Shown here piece by piece: positions 15,326-23,777 of a stretch of 64,000 bases of DNA (position 1 is its first letter; every line of letters begins with the position of its first letter). Source of the DNA: Zygnema cylindricum (Eukaryota; Streptophyta; Zygnematophyceae; Zygnematales; Zygnemataceae); the NCBI GenBank assembly GCA_037447655.1, contig JBBHKE010002422.1, positions 126,001-190,000 of the forward strand, in the 5' to 3' direction. Under the pieces are notes generated by a model that worked only from the letters and a program-made list of their open reading frames with translations, was not told the DNA's origin and searched no databases. The position numbers and the translations under genes were made by a program.

Positions 15326-17000
15326 TCCTCAAATTAATTGGGAAATTAACACCTTAAAAGTGAAGTCTGAAAACGGTTGGAAGGTTTTGCAAGCATTATC
15401 TCCTAAGAAATTGCATAAGAATCATATAAATAACATAACCAGATTGGGAGTAGAAGGTTTGATATCTGCTAAACAATTTAAAAAACACTTAAAAGATAAA
15501 ACGAATCATGCTTTCTTGTTATTAGTAACTGAGGCAGTTACTGATGAAGGGGGGGGAGAAAACACTAACATTGATGTCACCCCTAAATCTGACACCACTA
15601 AAACTTTCGAAAAACTAAAATCTGATTTTGTAACTGACATTAATACATCTGATGTTGTTGTTAAGGATTTGATTTTTGAATTTCAAGATGTTTTCCCAAG
15701 TGATTTACCCTCGGGAAGGCCACCTTCCCGAGATGTAGAACATGTTATTAACCTTGAACCTGGATGTAATCCTCCTGTCACAGGAATTTATAAACACAGT
15801 TTCTTTGAGCAGGAGGAGTTAAAGAAACAGATCAAAGAACTCCTAGAGAAAGGACATATTCAACCCAACAAATCACCGTACGGAGCACCAGTTCTTTTCG
15901 TCAAAAAGAAGGACGGAACGTTGAGAATGTGTGTCGATTATCGTAGTCTGAACAAGATTACGGTGAAGGATAAGTATCCGTTACCTTTAATTTCTGATTT
16001 GATAGATCGTTTAAAAGGTGCTAAAGTATTTTCGTTGATTGACCTGCGTAGTGGCTTTAATTAGGTGCCAATTAGAATTGAAGATGTTGATAAAATTGCT
16101 TTCAGGACTAGGGTGGGTCATTTCGAATGGATAGTGATGCCATTCGGCTTAACGAATGCACAGCCTACTTACCAAAGATAAATAAACCAAACCTTTTTAG
16201 ATTACATAGATGAGTTTGTCCAAGTGTTTATAGATGATATTTTAGTTTACAGTGAATCTAAAGAACAACATGTTATTCATTTAAGAAGAGTGTTGGAAAG
16301 GTTAAGAGAATGAAAATTATATTGAAAATTGTCAAAATCTGACTTTCTTAAAAATGAACAATTATTGTTGGGACACATAGTTAGTGGGGAAGGTGTTAAA
16401 ACAAATCCATCCAAAATTTTAGCAATCCAAAATTGGAAACAACCTACTAATATCACATAAGTTAGATCGTTTCTAGGATTAGCCACTTATTACAGGAAAT
16501 TTATCAAGTACTTCAGTATGATCGCTGCACCTTTGACGGATTTAGTTTGGAGAAGGAGACGTTTGTGTGGTGAGCTGCTCAGGAGGGAGCATTCGAGGAA
16601 CTAAAAGGGAATTTGACCTCTGCTCCTACACTGGTGTATATTGACCTTGCTGGGGAATTTGAAGTTTTGTTCACCACAAATGCATCTAATAAAGGTCTAA
16701 GTGCAGTCATAAGTCAAAAAGTCGGGAAACACTTTCATCCTATTGCTTTTTAGTCCAGAAATTCAATGATGCTAAAAAAAACTATACAGCACAGGAAAAT
16801 GAATTATTTGCAATTGTACATGCATTGGTGAAATGGCGTTGTTATTTGCATAAGAAAGAATTTACAGTTCACTGTGATAATAAAACATTATCTTAGTCAC
16901 AAAGATTAAGTGATGCACATATTACGACTGGCAGTCAGGTTAGATGGATGTAGAAATTAACATATTTCAAATTTTATGTCAAATATATTTATGGGAAGAC
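15282..17000 (+). pseudogene. Gypsy reverse transcriptase and RNase H
   Basis: RT motifs are clear: [22 protein letters not shown] (about 15881-15944), [25 protein letters not shown] (about 15972-16043), [14 protein letters not shown] and the catalytic FIDDIL (about 16228-16245; two Asp retained). A TAG at 16062-16064 replaces the Gln of the usual GYHQ-type motif, and another stop follows at about 16181. After more shifts, the connection domain (FLGLATYYRKFI) and RNase H remnants (AVISQKVGKHFHPI, ENELFAIVHALVKW) are readable to about 17000. The gene made the polymerase that copies element RNA into DNA; this copy cannot be translated through. Confidence 0.88.
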
Positions 17001-17046
17001 AAAAATAGTCGCAAGTCCTTTAAGTAGATGTTTTGAAATATGTGTT

Positions 17047-18200
17047 ATGGTTCAAGATGAATTGTTTTTAGATACTGTTAGAAATGGTTATGATAAATAT
17101 CCTTATTTTGCTGTGATTTGCAAGAATATTTCGGGAGGGAATTCTGACCCATTGAATGAGAGGCATGTCAAAAACTTTAGACTAGATGATGGTTTACTGT
17201 ATTTGCAAATTGGGGATAGATTATGCATTCTTGAAGTCGGAGACTTAAGAAAACAAATTTTATGGGAAGCTCATGAGCATTTGGGACATTTAGGTCGAGA
17301 TAAAACTGTTAGTCGATTGCAAAGTAGATTATTTTGGCCCGGGATAACAAAAGAGGTGTCAAAACACGTGGAAAGTTGTGTCCCTTGCCAACAGAGTCAA
17401 CCTAGTACTCAAAAACCTAAAGGTCTCTTAAAACCTTTGGATATCCGCGAAAGAACGTGGGAATCTGTTAATATGGGTTTTAATGTCAAGTTGCCTGCTA
17501 CATCTAAAATGAATGACAGTATCATGGTCGTAGTCGATAGGTTCAGTAAAATGGCAATCTTTATCCCTTGCAAAACCACTCATTCAGTTATAGATATTGC
17601 AAAGTTATATTTTGACAACGTGGTCAGACATCATGGAGTCCCTCTATCTATAGTTAGTGATAGAGATTCTAAATTTACGTCTGCTTTTTGGAAAGAATTA
17701 AAGCAAAATTCAGGCTCTGAATTGAAAATGAGTACTGTTTATCATCCTCAGACAGATGGGCAGATATAAAGGATGAACCGTACACTAGAGGAAATGCTTA
17801 GGAGTGTTTGCAGTGGAATTCATAACACATGGGAATCTAAACTGCCATTAATGGAATTTGCATACAATTCATGTAAACATGCTAGTACAAGATTCTCACC
17901 ATTTAAAGTTACATACAGATACCAACCTATAGAATCATTATACTTAATAACAGGGGTCACTCAAGAGAATAAAGGTTTTGGAACAGAGTTTTGGGAATAC
18001 GTTCAAACAGTTTGGAAAATTGTCCAGGGTGCATTAGTGGAGGCACAAAGGAGGCAAGAATTAAATGCTAACCGCAAACGCGGTGATTGGGTGGTACTTA
18101 CAGGTGAGAAGGTTAAGCTTTTTACAACTCATTACAGGTGCAAGCTCGAGGGACAATCGGATCCTACGGGGAAATTTGCTCCTAAGTACATTTGACCATT
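17047..18200 (+). pseudogene. Gypsy integrase, catalytic Glu replaced by a stop
   Basis: The N-terminal HHCC zinc-binding domain is intact (HEHLGHLGRDKT, then CVPCQQSQ). The core retains the first Asp (MVVVDRFSKM) and second Asp (SDRDSKFTS). At the third catalytic position the family has QTERVNRTLE-like sequence; here it reads QI, stop (TAA, 17767-17769), RMNRTLEE, so a single substitution of the Glu codon has removed both the active site and the reading frame. The second part continues from 17773 to a stop at 18193-18195, with downstream shifts. Integrase inserts element DNA into the host genome. Confidence 0.88.
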
Positions 18201-18323
18201 TTTATAATCGAGATGATATCGTCAGTTGCTGCCAAATTGGACTTTCTGCCTTTAACAAAAATTAATTCAGTGATACACATCAGCCAATTGAAACCAACGA
18301 ATCTTTGACCAGCTGAAGGAGAA

Positions 18324-18530
18324 TTGGAGTTGGACCCCTTAATAATTATAGAACCTGATGTACACAGATGGGTAATAGATTTGGTTGGTCCATGGTTCAA
18401 GGTCGGCGATACTATATATTGGCAAGTGCATCATTTAGGAAGGCCTGAGGATGAGTTGACTTTAGAGGATAAAAAATTTGAGTTTTTTCAGAGGTATTGG
18501 AGGGATAATAATATACAAGTCCCATCTTGA
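18324..18530 (+). pseudogene. Gypsy integrase C-terminal, chromodomain-like remnant
   Basis: A 68-codon frame ends just before the polypurine tract. Its segment YWQVHHLGRPEDELTLEDKKFE resembles the chromodomain pattern (Y-V-W-G-P-E-TWE) at the end of chromovirus integrases but lacks most of the aromatic residues. In such elements the domain guides insertion to particular chromatin. The assignment rests on position and weak similarity only. Confidence 0.4.
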
Positions 18531-18576
18531 GAATTAAAGGTGTTTTAACCGAGGTTAGCTAAAAATAAGGAGGGGA

Positions 18577-19440
18577 TGATGTAATAGTAATAGCGGATCG
18601 AACTTGTTTATAAAGGGGTATTTAGGTGTTATGATTATGGAGTACTAAATTGATAGACGTCCGCGAAAGAACCACGCTATTTGGAGTTATATTTTAAAAG
18701 TTATAGCGATGGGTGTATTTAGGTGACAGCGTGGGTTCTAAATAACAAGTGGGTATCGTTGAAACGGGTTAAGGGTCAAATTAGTACCGAAATTAAGCGT
18801 GTACGTTTGATAAAGTTCTTTTGAAACGTTAAGTAAGCACGGTGTTTCGTTTTGTACAAATTTTAGTACGAAACGTCACTTTCACTTGAGGGAATTTCGT
18901 TGGAAGTTTCACGTGCAAAATTTGTTACGCACGATCGTGCGAAGTCGCGTTTCGTTTGGCGCGCACTTTTGGACGTAAATGTTACGTAGTGAAACGTAAC
19001 GTTTGATTGGTTAGTAAAGTGCTAAGTAGTTAGGGCATGGTTACATCAGGAGGTTTTTGTAATAGTACGGACAGCAAAATTTATGTATTACAGAGGCCTC
19101 GGTTACATCGCGTATCGTCCGTAAATAGGTTTTTACATACATGTTGTTTTTTGAGTGGTTCCACGTAGGTCGACGATCAAATCTCTAAAATCGCAAAGAT
19201 TTGAAAACCGACCATTTCGTATGCAAATCCGTACTCGCGTACTTCGTACGTGTACTTCGCAAGTGTACTGCGTCAATATACCTCAAAGATCTCCTTCACT
19301 CCACTGACTTTCAGGAAAAAACCGTATTTCTTTTTGGCAAAGATTTAACGGTCACCTTGTCCGAAGGCAACATGACTTTGAGGGCGTGTGAATTTTTTTT
19401 TTTTTTCATCGACACAAGTATCTATCGTCCAGGTGTAGCG
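18577..19440 (+). repeat. Probable 3' LTR of the gypsy element
   Basis: Begins TGATGTAATAG directly after the polypurine tract. The right boundary is uncertain because no 5' LTR is available for comparison; the end given is an estimate. It is rich in GTAC/CGTA words. Confidence 0.5.
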
Positions 19441-19451
19441 AAATGACTGGT

Positions 19452-19498
19452 TCTGTATTGGTGAACCCACCTCCGCGAGTTGGGTTCACCAATACAGA
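19452..19498. repeat. Perfect 18-bp hairpin, 11-nt loop
   Basis: TCTGTATTGGTGAACCCA (19452-19469) is followed by an 11-nt loop and its exact reverse complement (19481-19498). Confidence 0.95.
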
Positions 19499-19499
19499 G

Positions 19500-20195
19500 G
19501 CGTATAGAGCGATTGCTTCGCAGATGAAGACCAAAATGTAATCGGAAAGTCGACGTCTTCTCCCGGATACTTGGAGAATCGCAATCTTATTTTGTGTAAT
19601 GTTGTTTTCAATAAACTCACGAAAATATAGTACGGCATGGTACGGGCAATTACAAAATTCTGTATTACACCTCACTTTTCGTCTGATGGAACCATGCCTT
19701 TAGTAAGAGATTTTTGCACGATTTTGCATTGGTCAGTCTGAGTCCTTGTTGATCAATGATTGGCCCAGGTAAAAGCCTGTTAAAACGGAGCGAGCGTTGA
19801 CTCTGGCCAGGTTAGTCCAGGGCGATGATGGATAAATAGTGAAGTGTAAGAGGAGAGTAGACATCTTTTCCTTTGGAAAAGTTTGTGGAAATTCCGGTTA
19901 ATCTTGGTCCTGAGCGATTAATACCAAATTGGAAAAAAGGCATTTTTGCATTGAAATCTTTTACTGACTAAATAGTGTTTTAGTAGGTTAAGAGATAGAA
20001 TTATTAAGAGTGGAGAGTAGAGGAAACACTTTAAATTGAAGGGTTGAGCCACGAGGGCAAGAGACCAAGCTAATGTTATGTGGACAAAAGCTTCTTCTAA
20101 TTTAAAGTTATCCCTATGTGAGTGTTTTCCAATGTGGATGTGTATTTTCCAATGTGTGGAATGTGTGGTTGGAATTGTTTGTAGTAATGGGATTT
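19500..20195. other. Intergenic, nothing recognised
   Basis: No gene or known repeat was supported in this stretch. Confidence 0.45.
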
Positions 20196-20256
20196 TCTGA
20201 GAGGTAGGAGATCCTGTTACACAGGGCTCCATGGCCTTCTCTCCCTACCTCTCAGA
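20196..20256. repeat. Imperfect inverted repeat
   Basis: TCTGAGAGGTAGGAGA (20196-20211) pairs with TCTCCCTACCTCTCAGA (20240-20256), with one extra base in the right arm and a 28-nt loop. Confidence 0.85.
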
Positions 20257-20289
20257 CGGCTTCAACGGCAGTTTACTAACTACTGCCGT

Positions 20290-20712
20290 GGCGTCGGTAA
20301 TGGCGTCTTCCTTGAATTTTCGCATTCAACTGTTGAAGTATTTATGGCGGCTCTTTTTCGAAAACTTGAAGAAGACGCCTGTACACATTTTGAACTTACG
20401 GCGCTCAAATAGTGTGACGCAGCAACGTCTCTTTTGGAAATGTCCGTAGACGTGACGATATTTTCCCGTACATTCCGTGTACATTCTGTTTAGTTTACTG
20501 AACAGAAAGTACGGATACGTGCAGCTAATCTTTTCGTCAACTACCGTACAATTTCCGTAAAAAATCAAACAGTTACCGTAATTTGTCTATAGGTTTCCGT
20601 AAAATCGCAGTTTCAGTTTACAGTAGACGTTTTTTTGCGATTTATTGAAAAGTCACGTACAATACGTAGAAACTGGAAAAAAGGAAAAAAAACGCGCGTA
20701 TTGAACAACTAG
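20290..20712. mobile_element. Family 1 MITE copy 3, 5'-truncated
   Basis: Homologous to the inner and right part of the element at 11444-12155, including the GGCGTCTTC / GAAGACGCC inverted pair and the right end TTGAACAACTAG. The left terminus is not found. Confidence 0.75.
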
Positions 20713-20720
20713 GTTCAAAA

Positions 20721-21266
20721 CATAGTTCAAAAGTAGGTGAAAGTAGGCCCATACAATATGCCTATTGTATACAAAACATACAATATGGCCTAAAGACCCA
20801 TATTGTATTGGTCGCAAAATGAAAAATAATAGTAACAGGGTAGAGTTGCACAACGATTGATAGAGAATTAAACGTCATGCCTAAACTTGGAAAACCATTC
20901 GGACAAATTAATATTTTTTCCGTGAGTTTTAAGGTGTTATTATTTGGACCGTCAGATTTGGATGATCGGACGGTCGCTGATCAAAGTAGCGATCTAAGTA
21001 GATCACATGAAAAGCTCATAACACAACTTACGATAGGACTTACGTACACATTTTTTTTTTCCGGGTTTTTTTCCCGTAGAGTGTCATCCTACGCCGTGTT
21101 TCGCTAAAAAAATTCGTATGGCCGCGTGCGCTGTACTATGATGATTCGTCAAATTCGTACATTCACAACGCACACACATAGCGTGTGCATACTCTACGCG
21201 AGTTTTGTGCCAAGTTTTGTGCGCCTACCAAAGGCCTACCATAAAAACGCCTACTTTTGAACTATG
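20721..21266. mobile_element. Family 2 MITE copy B1, inserted into the end of copy B2
   Basis: Perfect 17-bp ends (CATAGTTCAAAAGTAGG and complement). The 8-bp duplication GTTCAAAA lies at 20713-20720 and 21267-21274. That target is itself the terminal sequence of another family 2 copy, whose body resumes at 21275. Confidence 0.93.
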
Positions 21267-21540
21267 GTTCAAAAGTAGGTGAAAGTAGGCCCATACAATA
21301 ATATGCCTATTGTATGCAAAACATACAATATGACCTTAAGACCCATATTGCATTCGGACCTATTCGGACCAATTAAAACATTTGGACCAAATTTTTTTTT
21401 ATCACCGTCAGATCTGGACGATCATACGGTCGCTGATCAAAGTAGCGATCAAAGAAGATCACATGAGAAGCCCATAACACAACTTACGATAAGGGCGCCA
21501 ACCAAAGGCCTACCATAAAAACGCCTACTTTTGAACTATG
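21267..21540. mobile_element. Family 2 MITE copy B2, interrupted and internally shortened
   Basis: Begins at the duplicated GTTCAAAAGTAGG (its outer few bases lie at about 20709-20720, left of copy B1) and ends with CCTACTTTTGAACTATG at 21540. It lacks much of the right interior seen in copies A and C. Confidence 0.85.
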
Positions 21541-21544
21541 ATTA

Positions 21545-22285
21545 GGGTGCGTCTCTATGTACTTCAAACTTAGAGATTTTTTTTTTTTTAGGGCAGATCC
21601 GGCGGACCCGGATTTCATGTGTCCCTATGTGTACCAAACGAAGTTGTCACTTAACGGCGTGACAATTGTATACGTCGACAATGCCCGTGATGGCTGTCGA
21701 CAGTGTACAATTTGTGATGACGCACCAAACTGTAAAAAAATGCCCTTAGGACGTCGCAAGAATGTGAGGGTACGTGAGAGAGGCGACGTGTACGACTTGC
21801 TGGGGCGCCCTCATAGATTTCTCACGATTTCGTCAAATGGCATCGAAATTTTCATACCCTGGAATGGAAAAGTCCGTACCAAACGAAACGCGACAAAACA
21901 CAACAAATTGTGTACTTTGATGGACGCAAACGGACAAAACATAACGAATAATGTACCTTTCACCGTCGCTTGAATTTGTTTGAAATTTTTGTAAGAAGTT
22001 TTCCACGTGCGAATACGTATTCCTATTTGTTTCTGAAAAATACTTTGTTTTAAAACACATCGGCCGTGTATTTTAAAGAAAGGTTTAAAGATGGCGTTTT
22101 TTGGCGTGGTCGTGGGTTGAAGAGCACAAGACAACAACATGTAGTACATTTTAAATTCGATGATGACGCAAAATGTACTTATTTTTTTTATTTTTTTGTA
22201 CGGTTGAAACTTACGCGGTACGGCTCTAAGTTTTACAAGAAAATGACCGAAAAAAACCCTTACTTTGGCACACAGAGACGCACCC
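21545..22285. mobile_element. PIF/Harbinger-like element with a 138-codon ORF
   Basis: Ends GGGTGCGTCTCTATGT and, inverted, GGGTGCGTCTCTGTGT. The 3-bp target duplication TTA lies at 21542-21544 and 22286-22288, as expected for PIF/Harbinger. Length is 741 bp, with no DDE transposase. The interior is homologous to the element at 29332-29982, which has different terminal repeats. An inner inverted repeat (TTTTAAAACACA / TGTATTTTAAA) lies at about 22050-22080. Confidence 0.85.
21557..21973 (+). CDS. Cys-containing ORF inside the Harbinger-like element
   Basis: A 138-codon open frame starts just inside the left terminal repeat. The predicted protein has a segment DPADPDFMCPYVYQTK, a cysteine cluster CRQCTICDDAPNC (about residues 48-60) that could bind metal, and a basic stretch MPLGRRKNVRVRERG. 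The corresponding DNA in the element at 29332-29982 is recognisable in inverted orientation but is frame-broken, so there is no sign of selection across the two copies. It does not resemble a Harbinger transposase or its Myb-like partner as far as I can see. It may be a remnant of an element gene or a chance frame. Confidence 0.3.
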   Translation: MYFKLRDFFFFRADPADPDFMCPYVYQTKLSLNGVTIVYVDNARDGCRQCTICDDAPNCKKMPLGRRKNVRVRERGDVYDLLGRPHRFLTISSNGIEIFIPWNGKVRTKRNATKHNKLCTLMDANGQNITNNVPFTVA

Positions 22286-22288
22286 TTA

Positions 22289-22533
22289 GTGTTAATGTTT
22301 TGTTCGTCACATAAAAAATCTTTTATCCATACACACTTATCGGATTGTGAATCTGACAGTGGCGATTGAAAAGTAATATTCACAACTTCCGATTGGCGGT
22401 TTCAAATTGAAAATTCGACAATTGTCTACGGAGAAAAAATGTTTTAAGTGGCGAAATGTTATGGTTCGTTGTGGAAAGGACTAGTTGTGTTACATTTTGC
22501 GTCATGTTTTAGTTAGGGTTTTGATCATGGTTC
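22289..22533. other. Intergenic, nothing recognised
   Basis: Short AT-rich spacer between the Harbinger-like element and the first copia LTR. Confidence 0.5.
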
Positions 22534-22748
22534 TGTTGGTATTTGAGAATTTTCTAGGTCTTTATAGAAAAAGAGCAAAGGCAATATGTCCTTGACTCCC
22601 TTCTCCAAGCACCCACACTTGTTGTAGTTAATGAAGGCTTGATAGGGAGCTAGAGCCATGGCTGCCTAAGCTCAGTAGAGAAGACCGGGGGTGGATTAGG
22701 TAGATTTACCAAAAGGTACTTGACAGACCCAGGAATTGATCCTGATAC
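22534..22748 (+). repeat. 5' fragment of a copia LTR, cut by element A
   Basis: Begins TGTTGGTATTTGAG and carries the conserved LTR start region (ATTTTCTAGGTC, AGCACCCACACTTGTTGTAG, CCATGGCTGCCT). It stops in the middle of its tRNA-like module where the LTR of element A starts. Confidence 0.85.
22711..22748 (-). promoter_or_regulatory. tRNA-like module 1, truncated (T-arm and T-run)
   Basis: The antisense B-box GATCAATTC (22733-22741) lies in a CAGG/CCTG stem, followed by TTTT (22711-22714). The D-arm half was lost at the junction at 22748/22749. Confidence 0.6.
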
Positions 22749-23777
22749 TGTTGAAATTCATAGATTTCTATAGTATTTTCTATGTTTAAAATGTTAGTAT
22801 AAAAGAAAAAGAAAAAGGACAGACAACCTGCCTACACCTCCTCTCTCTAGCCCCCATACTTGTTGCAGTCACTGAAGGATAGAGAGAGTGGTTTATCCAT
22901 GGCTGCCTTAGTTCAACAGGCAGATATTTTTAAGGCTACTAAAAATATACCTGACGGACCCGGGATTTGATCCCGGTACCTGCGGTTTGTCAAGCTGGCC
23001 GATCGTGGTCGGCTTTATCCTACTACACTAGGACCAATACTAAATGTTATAGTATGTGATAGATATATATATATATATTTAGAAAGGAGCAAATCCATTT
23101 AACTAAAACTGTGTACGGCGTGCATGGATACAGTTTTTTGAATGTACCAATTCAAAACGGATACCACGCATTTTGTTTCAACAACGAAACAAATATCATG
23201 CAAGTATTTATTATGGCCAAGATTGCGTCTCGCTGCAAATCCAACGGCGCACATCATCGCCGAAATCTCGGAGTAGTCACTTTGGCGTTTAGTGACGTGG
23301 CATGACCTGGAGCCACGTGGAGAGATGACATTCGGTCATAGGAATTCCGAGGAATGTACGGACGAGTGAAAAGGAGACACGCGTCCGCTTAATAGTCTTG
23401 TCGTACATAGGCCGTACAAAAGGTACACCGACAATAGTACTTTTTGGTACGGTACAATAATCTGATTGGTCCGTACTTCAGTACATAGAAGTTATTAGAG
23501 GAAATCAGGACTTAGAAAATTTTGGTAGGCAGTCACCTCTCCCTTTGAGAGTTTTGTACAAATTGACATTTTTACTGCCTCATAACTTATCAGCTAGTTG
23601 GCCGTTTTCAGTGATTCTTTTTGCTACGGACTCAGGGGAGTCCAGACTGCACAAGGGTGCAGTCAAATTGCAAGTGTGACTTTTTGGGCAGCAGTGGTTG
23701 TGGGTTAAAGTGGACTAGTTAACAACTATCTAGAGGCATCCTGTATTCTGTAGTCCAATGGAGGACACAAAATTGCT
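22749..23777 (+). repeat. 5' LTR of copia element A
   Basis: Starts TGTTGAAATTC and ends AAAATTGCT where sister LTRs end TTGCA. It contains an (AT)n stretch at about 23061-23078, GTAC-rich promoter-like sequence with ATTGG at about 23461-23472, and the gag ATG at 23758. Confidence 0.9.
22941..23036 (-). promoter_or_regulatory. tRNA-like module 2, best preserved
   Basis: Read on the minus strand: D-arm stem TCCTA/TAGGA (23033-23018) containing A-box TAGTGTAGTAGG; anticodon-like hairpin GCCGA-6 nt-TCGGC (23013-22998); long variable region; T-arm CCGGG-ATCAAAT-CCCGG (22976-22960) containing B-box GATCAAATC; then TTTTT (22945-22941). A box and B box both fit the Pol III consensus (TRGYNNARNNG, GWTCRANNC). 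There is no acceptor stem, so it is not a functional tRNA. Confidence 0.7.

Larger units (their letters stand above)
14217..18576 (+). mobile_element. Ty3/gypsy retrotransposon internal region, dead
   Basis: Domains run in the order gag zinc knuckles, protease, reverse transcriptase, RNase H, integrase, which defines Ty3/gypsy. All frames carry stops or shifts. A polypurine tract (AAAAATAAGGAGGGGA) at 18561-18576 abuts a TGATGTAATAG start of the 3' LTR. I could not find the matching 5' LTR or a primer-binding site, so the 5' boundary is only the first coding evidence. Confidence 0.9.

Noticed and set aside
18577-19440. Exact gypsy LTR boundaries
   Set aside because: No 5' LTR could be found, so only the left edge is supported.
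22941-23036. A functional tRNA gene in the LTR
   Set aside because: There is no acceptor stem and the anticodon loop has six bases, so it is only tRNA-like.
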